Source of the DNA: Chara braunii
Lineage: Eukaryota; Streptophyta; Charophyceae; Charales; Characeae
Assembly (NCBI GenBank): GCA_003427395.1
Contig: BFEA01000472.1
Location: 480,644 to 529,152 of the forward strand
Direction of reading: 5' to 3'
Length of the DNA stretch: 48,509 nt
Made by a program: the position numbers and the translations under genes. A model generated the notes under the pieces. That model had not been told where the DNA came from, searched no databases, and was given only the letters and a program-made list of their open reading frames with translations. This document shows positions 32,261 to 43,458 of this stretch, in pieces (position 1 is the stretch's first letter; each line of letters starts with the position of its first letter).

Positions 32261-32589
32261 CTATTTCCCTTATGCGTGTATGTGTGAGTGCACTTACGAT
32301 GAATGTTTGCGTAGCCTAAGGGGCCCCATGTTAAAAACCTGCTTAAAGGTTGAGATTGAGAGGCATAGGGAAGACCTTCCCTTTTGCGTGTTTGATTCTT
32401 GGGGGTTTCTTAGTCGGACGTTGGGCCTGGGCCGAGATTCAAGGTCCTTGTCCAGGACATCCCAAAACCTAGACTCTGCAGGGGAGGAGTTTCCCCTTGT
32501 ACAGAGCCTATTTGCATTGGCCGTCGAGACACCCCACCCTGAAGGCGGACATGTCGGGAGGGCCGAACGGCGTGTCCTTCAGCCGTTCA

Positions 32590-32618
32590 ATATCGTGAAG
32601 AGTGACCCTTCACGATAT
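32590..32618. other. 11-bp perfect hairpin
   Basis: ATATCGTGAAG (32590-32600) pairs with CTTCACGATAT (32608-32618). CCTTCAGCCRTTCAATATCG occurs both before and after it (32577 and 32622), so the hairpin sits between direct repeats. Confidence 0.6.
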
Positions 32619-32689
32619 ATTCCTTCAGCCATTCAATATCGTGAGCCGCGATTACCACTTATGACTGATATCGTTGGTTGGTATGAGAC

Positions 32690-33355
32690 TGGTTTGTAGC
32701 TGCGCGGCTTTATGTTAGAATCCTGCGCGCGACGTTTCTCCGTCCCAGCGTTTAAAGGTTATGGGATCGTCGGGCGCGCACGTAGGCGCAACGCCTGGGA
32801 TTATTGTAGGCCGCTGGCATCACCCGAAGAGGGGAGGGTACCCAAAGGTCGCGATTTCTTTTGAAGTAAGGGGACCTTTTTTTTGTGCTTTGGTTGCTTT
32901 TTAGGGATTATCATGGTTGGACGTTGTAATCCGTGGTAGCCGTAAAAAACAACCCCCTTGACTTTCGCTCAGGCCCGAAGTAGGACTTACCCCCAGGGCC
33001 GCAAGAAATGACTGTCACCACAGGTATGGACCTGTGTACCACCCGCTCTGCATAAGGTGCAGAAGAGGGTGTGTGGTCTTCAACCGCACATGGCGGTTGA
33101 CTGGCGTCGAGAGATTAATCCTCAAGGCGAGTGTCAGCCGACACTTGAGTGTCGAACGCGACCCCCGAGAGTAACGAGGGCCGCGCGAGTATGGGTACTA
33201 CATAGTACGCCATCATCGCGACTGTTTGCGTGCGCTTGCATTGCTAGTCGATATGAGTAGGCCCTGCGTCCACGCGGTTTTATACTAAGTCTCGCGCGCG
33301 ACGCCTATCCGATTTCCGTAGTGGAAAGTTATGGGATGGCCACTGAAGGGGCTAG
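32690..33355. repeat. Direct repeat pair of about 90 bp
   Basis: 32700-32790 and 33275-33355 share CGCGGYTTTAT, TCTCGCGCGCGACGCC-like sequence and GGTTATGGGAT in the same order, about 570 bp apart. Terminal repeats of a short element are possible, but no ends were resolved. The intervening sequence has no recognisable gene. Confidence 0.35.
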
Positions 33356-33439
33356 GAGCGTTGTCGCGTGGTTTGTGTTGTGTTGTTTCGTGTGTCTGTG
33401 TGTGTGTTCCTTTTTTTTGTGTGTTCGTAGAGTGGCGTG

Positions 33440-33876
33440 CGCGTGGTGTGTGGGATGCGTCCTAGTCGACGTCGAGTCGCGCTTGGGACCTCAGCCCCCC
33501 AAGATGTCGGTTCGCGTGCGGGTCCGATAGGCGTATTACCGCGCGTACCCCATATGCTACAGCGAACGAGAAACGCCCTCGGCTGGTCCACCTTTGCTAT
33601 TGCAACCGAGTAGCTTTCGTACTGTGGACTTGTAGCTCGGCGGGGATACGCCCACCGAAGGGAGGTGACAGCTCCCGTAAGGTGGAGGTAAGTTGTTCCT
33701 CGCGTAGGCCCTATCCTGTCGTAGGGGCTCGCGAGAGGTATGGTTGACGCACTCGGCCGGAGCGGCCTAAGGAAGCTTCATTTGTGTGTTCGTGACGAGG
33801 TTGGTCCAACTCCTGCGTGACGTGACCGAGAGGGTCTCGTGCTGCCACGTGCGGTGTCGGACCGATGCGCCCGACA
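33440..33876 (+). mobile_element. LTR-like block of B-type family, third copy
   Basis: Aligns with 19930-20388 and 35490-35955 through CTACAGCGAACGAG, GTAGCTCGGCGGGGATACGC, CCTATCCTGTCGTAGGGG and GCACTCGGCCGGAGCGGC. It ends GGACCGATGCGCCCGACA at 33876, the same end as the minus-strand end of 4147-4453. Confidence 0.5.
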
Positions 33877-34299
33877 CCAGGCTTGTCAAGGTGGAACTAC
33901 ACGCCATTTTTTTTGTATCTGCACGCATCGGTGGTAGTGAGGCCATTGACATTGGCCTAGTAAGACCTTTTGGGACCGGCAGGGCGTGTGAGTGGGACAT
34001 GCGGTGCCAGCGGAGTTTACTTTCTCATACTTTTTTTTTTTTTTGTGTGAGGCGTACTGAAAGTGGTTTTGGCGGGCAACGTTATTTGTTGCTGAAAGGA
34101 ATAGTGTGGGACCACCTGATACTATTTGGGACCAGTTGACATTGACGTTGGACCAGTAATTTTTTTAATTTTTTTTACGTGTGCGGCTCCACACTTGGGG
34201 CTAACGTGTGTGGGACGTGCAAGTGGTGGGTGAATTGAGGCCATTGGTTGGTCTGAGACTTACCTTTGGGACTGCAGTTTTCTTCGGCAACGCGTGCAT

Positions 34300-35960
34300 T
34301 TTTCTTCGTTTTCTTGAGTGAGTCGTGACGCTTTTCGATACCACTTCACTCAAGGTCAGTTGCCGACTCGATTCCTGTTCATAACTGTGTGAGCCACACT
34401 TTGTTAAACTTTGTTTCTCATTAAGGACTCAAATGAGAAAGGTAGGGTAGAGGATGTGTGGTCATGCATGTGAACAAATGAAAATCTAACAGGAGTATGA
34501 GTTGCTGAATTTTCTGATTTTTTTTTTTTTTTTTGACTGTTCAGGTAGGTAGAAGGATGCTTGCAAAGAGAATTGACTGTGCCTACTCAAGTGATTATCT
34601 TCTTTCTACCTATTACCCGTCTGCTTATCAAAAATACATGTGTCTTAAAAATGGTTGAACGTTTTTTTTTTTTTTTTATTCAAATAGAAAAGACAAAACT
34701 AAATGAATTTAGTCTTTATCCCAAGGTTATTCTTTCTATCCCGAATTAACTTATATGTACATGCCCGTCCAATTGCAGTGATTCTCATTATCTACCTCCT
34801 CTGACTCTTTTCGTCTAAGTTACCCTGAGCCAAAAAAAAAGAAAAATCAACTTAAGTCTAGTTGTGGTGGACACATTATCTCTCTAGGAAGTATCTTGGG
34901 TGGGGGTTCGTTGCTCTAGGAGATGTCCCTGTTATCGACCCGAAGTGGACCGTTCTACGGAGGGGGGTACTTTGTTGATTCGGTGGAGGCGGTCCGACTT
35001 TTGAGATCTGAGCTTTGTGCTCGGGTGAGGAGGAGTACCCTAGACCACTTCCTAGAGGGTGGGATATCCAATACTTCAAGTAATGTATCTGGCTGAAAAC
35101 CATTCGCAAAGAAGTCTGTAATAAAAAAATATTAAACTTATGAAGACAAGTACGTGCGTACCAAATCGTAGGTCGGTGGTAGGGTGAAATGAATGACTTT
35201 GGCAGCGTCAAATCCAATTTTCGTTGGCGGCTCAGTATGATCATCTTTATCGAGTTCGACCCAAGGTGATCGGATTCTTCGTTTCAATCTTACGTTATTG
35301 GTTAAATCATGTGATGCTCAGATTCTTTTTGTCATTGTTTCAACTCATATTGAATTCATATGTGTTTTCTCATCGATTGATGATCGATATTTTTTGGTAT
35401 AGTTATATCTCATCATGGTAATCTATTTTCTTTGAGTTGTGTGTATAAGGGACTAGGATTGAGTTGCAGTTTTCACGCTTGATTGGAACCGTCCTAGTCG
35501 ACCGACACACTCCGTGCCTCGGAGATTGGTGCCCTAGGGTGCGGACGATGTCAGGGCTCATATGACATTCTAACCGCGTGTACCTATACTACAGCGAACG
35601 AGCAAACACCCTCGACTGACCTACTCTGCAATTGCATTTAAAAACTTTTACACGTGGGTCGATAGCTGGGTAGGGATACACCCCTAAGGGTGGTGACAAC
35701 CTCTTAGGGAAGATAAGTTGTGCCCCGCGAGAACCGATTCTGTCGTAGGGGACTGCGGGAGGTGCGGCTGGCGCACCCGGCTAGAGCGGCAAAGGGGCGA
35801 CGTAACCGCGTCCGTCTCGACGGTTCGCGGGATTGTTCACGCATTGTCCCTAAGTTGTCTCAAAGTTGTTTTGTTTATTATTTAACTCCCGAGTGACATG
35901 GCCGAGAGGGCTCTTGCCTTTTGTGGGAAAGCGGGGAGCTGATGCGTTTGAAACTGCTCG
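34300..35960 (+). mobile_element. B-type repeat element, copy 2
   Basis: Same order of landmarks as 18720-20390, with roughly three quarters of bases matching in the better blocks. The copy opens with CTTGAGTGA...TCACTCAAG (about 34313-34353), a perfect 9-bp inverted repeat that is a 7-bp stem in copy 1. Its end (GAGCTGATGCGTTTGAAA) is more diverged. No coding frame. Confidence 0.55.
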
Positions 35961-36329
35961 TAGCTGCCGCACATACCATCCGTCGTGCCAAATTCTTACC
36001 ATCATTGGTGCGCCTCCGCAAAGTAGCCACTTTTCCGTGGCTGCACCTTTATTGTTTCAATGACAAAGACTCTATCTTTATCTACGCTGGACTTCGTTTA
36101 CGTGCGCCCTTGCCGAAAAGTGCGGGCACCTCACACTAGCGAGCAAACATAGCAGACACCCTATTGCACTATGTACTACACAATTCCAACGTTCTCTCAA
36201 GTAAAATCCAAGGTAGCCATTTCTAAAAAGCGGCACCAGTAGCCAAACCTGACGTCGGCCATGGCAAGACAGCCTCTGCGTGCGCGTACGTGCCACAGAC
36301 AGACATATCAGATAGAAAATATCATTTAA

Positions 36330-36574
36330 ATTCTTATTCAATCAAAACATAAAAACTTACCAGCACGAGCGCCGGTACACGACACCCAAAAACCACGCGT
36401 GCCTCAAACTTGGGCAACCCACGCACTCCCTATTTTCCCCCTAGACACGCAATCGGTCACAAAATGAAAACTGGCTGTGACTCGCACGGCGCACCCAACT
36501 TATAATTCAAACCTCATTTCTGGTCACTTGCAAGACCCAGGGCGGATACCCTTGTAAGGGTATTCACGCCGACA
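36330..36574 (-). mobile_element. LTR-like repeat, minus orientation (start only)
   Basis: On the minus strand it starts TGTCGGCGTGAATACCC at 36574, has the ATACCCTTACAAGGGTAT hairpin and VGVNTLTRVSALGLASD, then GGCACGCGTGGTTTTTGG matching the other copies. The low-coordinate end is not resolved and may reach about 36085. Confidence 0.5.
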
Positions 36575-37038
36575 ACGCTTCAGCCTACGGACCCTACGGC
36601 CTACCCTACTGGGACAGCCTGGGACTGGGACACTTTGGGACTCTAGGTCGGGGACATAGGGTGGCTAAAGCGTGAATCCTTTCAGTGGCTGCATTTCTGT
36701 CCAGAAATAAGGTGATGGGCCGGCCTGAAAGTCCGGTTACGCAATAAAAACGGTGCCTGTAGCAGTGGGAGGGAATGGTGATTCTCATTGGCTGTTTCGA
36801 AAGTGGGGGGTGGGTGGAGTCCATAAGCAGCAGGGACTCGTTGGTGGCGGCTTGTGGTGAGTGGGAGAGTGGGTGGGTGGGTACCTACCTGTCATGCCTC
36901 AGACCTGAAGGCCTGACCGACTGTTGTGGGTCGAGTTGTGCCAGGTGGCGTTGAGAGAAACCGGACAGCAGACGTCATCTGTTGGCTCTGTCGAGTTATG
37001 CCTATCATTCCGCCATCACGTTGCAGATGCTAATCATC

Positions 37039-37155
37039 AGGGCACACTCACACAAGCGCTTTCCTAGATGTATCTGACCTCAATTACGGCCTGATCTGGA
37101 CAAATCGGACCGTAATCACGCTCAGAGCTTGGTAGTAGTCTTGCGAGTATGCCCT
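37039..37155. mobile_element. Short MITE, copy 1 (AGGGCAYACTCRC ends)
   Basis: Left end AGGGCACACTCACACAAGCG and right end CTTGCGAGTATGCCCT are imperfect inverted repeats. The interior TAGATGTATCTGACCTCAAT and GGACCGTAATCACG is shared with the copies at 38751, 39168, 44198 and 45267. Confidence 0.55.
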
Positions 37156-37389
37156 CAAACGATCACTTGTAATCGTAATATAATTATGCACGCGGAGGAT
37201 TCGTAATCGCAACCGGACCGAACGGATTTTGTTTTTTGGGAAACAGATTTGCCAGAAAATGTCGGTCCTAGAAATGTCGAAATTTCGAAGTCCCAGAAAA
37301 TGTGAACAAACCAACTGACATACAGAGCTTACTTCGAACTCCGCACGAATTACTTTTTTTTTTTCCTTCTTTTTTTTTCCTTTCCAAAG

Positions 37390-37535
37390 TCCCCAACGCT
37401 GAACTGTTGAAAATACAGACCCGTGTTCGAATCCACCTTGATGAACGAAGTTGTGAAACCAACTATTTCTGAATTGCCTGGGGCCGGTCAGCTTAATGAT
37501 GATATCTCAAGGCCGTCGCCCTTTTAAAAAAAAAG
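37390..37535 (+). mobile_element. tRNA-derived SINE, copy 1
   Basis: Head has a B-box-like GTGTTCGAATCC (37423-37434) and a decayed A box. Its tail reads TTCTGAATTGCCTGGGGCCG, GGTCAGCTTAATGATGATAT and GTCGCCCTTTTAAAAAAAAA. It matches copy 2 along its length. Confidence 0.6.
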
Positions 37536-37567
37536 AAAGGGCGGGTCAGCTCAATGATGATATCTCA

Positions 37568-37728
37568 AGGGCTATCAGCTCAGTTGGTACACCCTGAAAT
37601 GTTGAAATGCAGACCCGCGTTCGAACTCCACTTGAAGCAGATAGTGAAGTACTGCGATTCTGAATTACTTAGGGCTGGTCGGTTCGAAGGTGATATCCCA
37701 ACGCAGTCGCCCTTGTAACATAAAAAAG
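37568..37728 (+). mobile_element. tRNA-derived SINE, copy 2
   Basis: A box TCAGCTCAGTTGGTAC (37575-37590) and B box GCGTTCGAACTCC (about 37618-37630) are spaced as in a tRNA gene. The same tail as copy 1 follows, ending GTCGCCCTTGTAAC. A short tail fragment (about 37541-37570) lies between the two copies, so they are in tandem. Confidence 0.65.
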
Positions 37729-38048
37729 GAAGAAGGAAAAAAGGAGAAGTAAAAGGAAAAAAAAAGGAAAATGTGAACGCGGGAATTCCGCGCGCCTATC
37801 CACCGCCTACTGGCTGGCCATCCATATCTTTGTCCTTTGCTTTGTTCTTGGGCTTGGGCCGGGGGTCAGGCTCAGGTACAGGCTCAGGATCAGGGTCGTG
37901 TTCGGGTTCGTGCTCGGCGACCAGTCCCTCTCCTTGATTCATCTTCACCGACCCAAGGTGGACCGGGGAGACGCGCACTCCACACGGGTACTGACAGAAC
38001 TCGAAAACGGGATGGAGAGGTGGATGACAGAAGCCACCCTGTGAGTGA

Positions 38049-38058
38049 GTGTGTGTGC

Positions 38059-38110
<52 letters not shown>

Positions 38111-38116
38111 CGAGGG

Positions 38117-38175
<59 letters not shown>
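38049..38175. repeat. (GT)n and (GA)n microsatellites
   Basis: GT repeats 38049-38077 run straight into GA repeats 38078-38108. A second GA tract spans 38122-38175. The 3' edges of both GA tracts carry the same AAGCGAGGGGGTTGG, pointing to slippage or unequal exchange. Long frames here are low-complexity. Confidence 0.9.
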
Positions 38176-38177
<2 letters not shown>

Positions 38178-38750
38178 CGAGGGGGTTGGGGTCCGGTGCG
38201 TGTAAGGGAGAAGTGGAGCGGACGTGTCGGGCATAAGGGAAGTGGGAGGAGGATGCACGTGGTCGGATCGAGGAATAGATTCAGAGAATCGAACGGTAAC
38301 GGTTGTCTGACGACGGCAGCTCTGGGAGAGTTTGGCGCGCATTGGTGCACTTCCATCAAGCGTAGAGATGATGCTCACCAACGTTTTTCGTCTGGTGGGA
38401 TAACCCAATCTACACCCTATGATCGTCCCCCTTCCCCTCCCCCCTGTATCTCTACTTCTCTCTCTCCCTCTCTCTCTCCCTCTGCTCTTTCTCGCTATCA
38501 CCGTCCTTGCTCGTCTTTCCTTTCGTTAATCTCATCCCGCCATCACCGTCTCGTTGGACCTCGTCGTCGTCGTCATCATCTTGGCCATCGTTCTTGTTCT
38601 TCTTCACCTTTCTCTCTCTCTCTCTCTCCCGCCAACGTCGCGGGTTCGCTGACATGTGGCATGTCCACGTGGCATGTTCCGACTGGTGGGACTATCTATG
38701 TAGAATGCTACCGACCCAACCGGTGAAACACTGTTTGATAGAGTATGATG

Positions 38751-38875
38751 AGGGCATACTCACATTGGGACTTTTTTTACTTGTTTCTGGACGTAACTGC
38801 GGCCAGATACATCCAAGTAGGGCCGTAATTATGGTCAGATTCATGTAAGATTGTGCTAGTGTGAGTTTGCTCCGT
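38751..38875. mobile_element. Short MITE, copy 2
   Basis: Starts AGGGCATACTCACATTGGG and ends TGTGAGTTTGCTCC. It has the CCAGATACATCC and GGCCGTAATTATGGTCAGAT interior of the family. GTATGATG before and GTATGTTG after suggest an 8-bp target duplication with one mismatch. Confidence 0.55.
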
Positions 38876-39167
38876 GTATGTTGAGTACGTTGAGTACAAG
38901 GGGTGCAAGCACAGACCAAACACGAGAGGATACGTGTCCTTTTTTTCTTTTTTTTTGAGCTCGTACACTGACTTATTCCTCTACAAATGCGATCTGTTTC
39001 AGTTCATTTTTAATTTGATTTTTTGAGCGAAATCTCTATTTGTTTGCTAAATTTTAATTAGTCAATTACTGAATCAATTGGCCATCCGACCAGTCACGGA
39101 TCATGCAAGCTATGCAGAGAGTACATCAAAATGAATCAATGAATGAAGTGTTTTTAATTAATTGTTA

Positions 39168-39257
39168 AGGGCATACGTGAGGGTTGGAACTTTTCTGGAT
39201 GTATTTCACCATAATTAGGGCCAGACTCATTGGCACATTCCCGCTGGGATGTGCCCT
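39168..39257. mobile_element. Short MITE, copy 3
   Basis: AGGGCATACGTGAGGG at the left and GATGTGCCCT at the right, with interior CTGGATGTATTTCACCATAA and GGGCCAGACTCA. Confidence 0.5.
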
Positions 39258-39344
39258 GAAATGCGTCAGGAAGAGGAGGATGAGGCTAATGACCAGGTGC
39301 CTGAGAGTTTGTCAGGGGGTTTCTTGTCCTCTTCTCGTCCGTCG

Positions 39345-39459
39345 CTATTTTTTCTTTTTTCTTTTTTTTTGTCTGATTTATGCGTGTCATCCCCGTGACT
39401 GGGGGCATGCTAATCTCTTCTCTTTATAGTTCCAATTTTAGCGGATGTTCCCTGAAGAA
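39345..39459 (-). pseudogene. U6 snRNA retropseudogene with poly(A) tail
   Basis: The minus strand reads GGGAACATCCGCTAAAATTG, GAACTATAAAGAGAAGAGAT, TAGCATGCCCCCAG and GGATGACACGCATAAATC, nearly the whole of plant-type U6, followed by an A-rich tail (T-rich on the plus strand, 39345-39370). The tail indicates insertion by reverse transcription. The ACAGAGA box is altered and the internal stem-loop is rearranged. Confidence 0.8.
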
Positions 39460-40176
39460 CGCCTTTTTCTTTTGCTGGAGGGGGCGGTTCTCGAAATTTC
39501 TCCCTCAATTTTTTTTTTTTTTTTTTTTTTTGGTTGTTTGCACAACACTTGGTTTTGCCGTGCGTGTGTGCTTCGAATCTCACCCCATCGGCACCCGGCG
39601 CTCTAATCGGTGGTCTGTATGTACCGAACGGCATAACTCTTCAACCAACCCTTCGACCTCCGTGTTCTTCCTTCCTGTGCCTGTCGAAGTCCGATTAAAC
39701 CACCCATGTGTTCTAATCGGGCGTGGGTGTCTGGACGTAGGACTCCCCTCTCCCCCCCTCCACCTCCCCACCCTCCCCCATGTGCTGTTATCGTGAGCGT
39801 CTAGATTAGTTGGACCGGCGATAGGTGCTGGGCTTCCGCTCCACGACTCGAACATGTCGCACTCTCTTCCTTGCAAGCGTGTAGGCCCTAACATCATGGA
39901 ATTGAATGGATTTGAACTGGTTATTCCTGTTGCTGGAAGGTTTTGAGCTTCGTTGAAATGAGTTTGGTGGCCTCTTAAAAAAAACAAAAAACAAAGTTTG
40001 GTGGGCTCGTCGGTGTGCATCAGTCTGGAAGATTTTTTTTTTTTTTTTTTTTTTTTTGCCTTGACTAACGGTTTGGCTTGAAAAGTGGGTCGTTTCAAGC
40101 CCGAAAATGGTGCTTTTGGCCCTTGTCTCCCCTCCCCCCCTCTCTGCCGTCTGGGCGAATGACTGCCATCTTTACG

Positions 40177-40246
40177 CGAATAGAACGCCCGGTCATTATA
40201 GCTGTTTCAGCATAGATACAGCGAAAATAACCGGCCGTTCTGTTCG
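40177..40246. other. 70-nt hairpin, 17-bp outer stem
   Basis: CGAATAGAACGCCCGGT (40177-40193) pairs with ACCGGCCGTTCTGTTCG (40230-40246) at 15 positions, plus one G.U-type pair. GCTGT (40201-40205) and ACAGC (40218-40222) add an inner stem. The CGAATAGAAC arm also occurs in the inverted repeats at 43665-43776. Confidence 0.55.
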
Positions 40247-40680
40247 GATGAGGATGGTACGGTCTGGATCACGCGCAGATGGACGGGGAATCGAAGGGTC
40301 AAATGGTGGTGTGTTCTACTACTTCTTTTTTATTTGTTCTAAATTATTTATCTATTTTTTTATTTGTTTGTTTCAAATTATTTGTTACAAAAAATGATGG
40401 TGTGTTTCTTCAGCGCAATGTGTTTTGAGAAGGGAGTGGAAATGCGACGTAAGTTCGTTTGAAATTTGAATTAAATGTTTTAATAATATTTTATTATTTA
40501 AATTGGAACGTAAGTTTTCTGAAAGGTGATTAAAAAATGGTGATGTTGAAAACGTTTTTTTTTTTTTTTGTGGATGGAATCAAATGTCTTTTTTCTTTTC
40601 CCGCGCTCCCGACGGGTCGATGATGAGGCCGGGAAAAAAATAAATTTAATGTTGATGAAAAAAAGTTCACTGTAAGCTTC

Positions 40681-40834
40681 CGTTAGTAATTAATAAGGAA
40701 GCCAAGAAAAAGGGCCTCGTCCTACCACTCGCCAAATGCCAACGTTTTGAAGTATCTGGACCTGTTATTGGGTTCTTATACATTCCAAACGTTGGCGTTT
40801 TGCGAGTAGTGCGGCGAGCCTCAATTCCTAACGA
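40681..40834. other. ~154-nt imperfect foldback
   Basis: CACTCGCCAAATGCC and AACGTTTTGA (about 40726-40750) pair with CCAAACGTTGGCG and TTTTGCGAGTAG (about 40785-40809) at about 22 of 26 positions. Pairing continues outward through CCTCGTCC with GCGGCGAGCC, and through CGTTAGTAATT with AATTCCTAACG across a bulge. No transcription signal is evident. It could be a small MITE or a small-RNA precursor. Confidence 0.5.
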
Positions 40835-41245
40835 GTACAAAGTTACAAACAAATAGAGTATTATAATAATTATTATTATAAATTATAAGGCTTATTATTA
40901 TTATAATATAATATAATAATTTATGTTAACAATCAGATTGGTAATGCAGGAAATATATCAGATTGGTTGAAGTAAGTTTACTTAGGGCTTCGCTCCACTA
41001 GACCACCCTCTATACGTATTATTAGGACATCACAATCTTCCCGATAAATTCATAATTTTTTACTCCGACGAATGGACCTAGTTGCTGAAATGCGTCCCAA
41101 TGCGAAGTCGCGGAGAATGTTGAGTATGGACCGAGGCCCTTCATCAGGTTGTTCCGTTCCACACGCGCACTGATTGATTGATTGATGGGCTATTAAAAAA
41201 CAACCAATCAAAACAGTCCAGGCACTAATGAGGCCTCCTCCAATT

Positions 41246-41262
41246 CGCGGGTTCGAATCCCG
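41246..41262 (+). other. Isolated tRNA T-arm-like sequence
   Basis: GCGGGTTCGAATCCCG is a perfect T-arm/B-box followed by eight T. No matching A box, anticodon arm or acceptor stem was found upstream, so this is a tRNA- or SINE-derived scrap rather than a tRNA gene. Confidence 0.4.
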
Positions 41263-41269
41263 TTTTTTT

Positions 41270-43370
41270 TCCCGGGACGCGCTAAGCGATCCCTTCGAAA
41301 AACTAGTGACTGAATGGACGGCGCGTGAATGATCAATCACATTGGTGTTCTCCATAGGGGACCCTTTGTGATGTCTGGCATCAATCCCTTTTAGATGATA
41401 CGATGCTTTTCACCTTGTTGAAAATCAGATGGTACTACCCAAGTTGCTAAGTAAGCTTCTTTTTTTTTTTTTTTTGAATGAACTTTCATGATTTGTATGC
41501 TGCTTTGGCAAAGCGCTCGTTTCTTTTTCTTTTCGTGCTTTTTAAAATTCTTCGCCTCCTTCCTTGAGAAAGCGCTTTTTTTTTTATTGTTCTGTATTTG
41601 CTAGTTTCGAACCCGAATGGCGTAGTAGCCTATTATTTACATTCGAAGTCTTTTTTACGCTGTTTTCTTTTTTGTTCTGTTTTGTTTTTTTTCCCCTCTC
41701 GAAGAATACATGTATCCAGTTTTGGGTGCAATCAGCAGAATTGTTTTTTAATTTATTATTATTATTATATTATTTGTATTTTGTAGGATGAGACAGTCCT
41801 TATTGCAGAAGAAGAAGAAGAAGAAGAAGAAGAAGAAGAAGAAGCAATGGCCGATAAATGGTCACGAACACGAAAATCAACATGTTCTTCAAACTCAGCA
41901 CGCGCACAAGGGAAAATCATTATTATTTTTGGTGTCGCTCCATTATACGACACCCCACATGCATGGGCGCTTTCTGGGCCTAGAGGACCAGATACGCTCG
42001 AATGCAATGTGAAGTGGACTCGTCCGAATGCACCAGGGCCCGATTGCGTCCAAATGCATGTAAAGTGTTGTCTGGTGGAGCGAGGCCCTTCGTTGCAAAT
42101 TATGATGAAAGTAGAAAATAAATTATTGTCGACTACTAGGTTGAGACATGGACTTCACTGGCGGATGGATCTTGATAAACTGATGTGCTGATTGATGGGG
42201 TCGCTGGCTGGTTCGTTGATTGAGTGTTTTCTCACTTGATTGATTGACGGGTAAGCTGGCTGGCTTGCTTATTAATTTGAATAATCCAATAGGTAAAAAG
42301 TCGGCGAATGTACATGATGGATTTGATTAATTGATCGATTAACTCGTGGATGATTAAGTAAGTGACCGAGTGATTGGAGGAATTTAATTAATTTATTAAT
42401 TAATTGAATGCATCTCTTTGGATAAGATTCCGGTCGCTAAATCTTCGCCAGTTTTACGATTTGTAGTCGTCAGAATTGGCTTATTAATTAATTAATGTGT
42501 TTTTTGTTTTCAAGTTTTGCCTTCCTAAAAGACGTGCATTGCCGCACTCCCCCTCCCCCTCTCCCTCTCCCCGGGCCCACGTGAAGTGCGTTTCGTTTTT
42601 ATTAATCTTCGCATTCATCATACTCCTTGTTTTTTTTTTTCAATCTTAAACGAAAACTTGAGACCCAAAACCTCCTGCTCATCCACTTCAAGCTTCTCCT
42701 TCTCCTTCTCCTTCTTTTTCTCCTCTCCCTCCCCCCACTAACCACCACCACCTACTTCTACTTCCCTCCTTCCAGACCCCCTAATACGTCTCCTTTTCTT
42801 CCCCCGCCCCCCCCCCTCCTCTTTCCTCCGGTTTTTCTTTTAGCTCCTTGAAGCCGGAAAAGGTGACAATAGAAAATTTTGTCGTATGCCCTCGCGAGTC
42901 GTTAAATGTCAGGTGGTGTTTACGGAAAGAGAATATAGAAGGAAAGGAAAAAAGCGAGGAAAAACCGGTTGAAGAGAGGAAAAAAAAACAGAATAGGAAA
43001 ACCACGATGCTAACGATACCGAGAAAGCCTCGTTGTTTTCGGATTTAGTGTTTTTCCCCCCCCCTCTTTAGCCAGTTTTTCTCGCTTTTCTTTCCCTCCT
43101 TGTTATTTTCCTTTTCATAAACCGGAAAGGCATGCTGGGGGGAAAGAGGAGGGGGGATGGAGGGGGGGGACTTTTCATACACGGGAAAGGCATGTTGGGG
43201 GGAAAGAGGAAGGGGGGAAGGGGGGTGGGGGAGAGGAAGAGGGAGACGGGAGGGGGGAAAGGGGAGGGTGTGAGGAGAGGGACAAGGGGGAGAAAAGGGA
43301 GCAGGAGGTGCGTTGCATAGTAGTGACTAAAAGTGCATATTCCAATATCTGTGAAGCGTTTGGAGTAATA
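41270..43370. other. No gene recognised; low-complexity tracts
   Basis: Includes (GAA)n at 41807-41844, ATTGATTGATGG-type tetranucleotide repetition at 42185-42420, CT-rich 42540-42840 and G-rich 43135-43270. Frames across these are compositional artefacts. Confidence 0.4.
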
Positions 43371-43374
43371 AAAA

Positions 43375-43443
43375 TTCCATGTGGATTTGAACTCATGTCT
43401 GCATTTCAACAGTGCATGGGTGTACCAACTGAGCTAGGCTCGC
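43375..43443 (-). mobile_element. SINE head, inverted relative to its tail
   Basis: The minus strand reads TAGCTCAGTTGGTAC (A box, complement of 43422-43436), then GTTGAAATGCAGAC and TGAGTTCAAATCC (B box, complement of 43383-43395). This matches the head of the SINE at 37568-37640. Confidence 0.65.
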
Positions 43444-43458
43444 CGGAATGAACGAAAA

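Noticed and set aside
37796-38726. Open frames of 176-203 codons rich in Ser-Leu or Arg-Glu
   Set aside because: They are translations of GA/GT microsatellites and pyrimidine-rich sequence, open in several phases at once.
41200-41270. tRNA gene
   Set aside because: Only a T-arm and a T run are present. No A box, anticodon arm or acceptor stem could be formed upstream.
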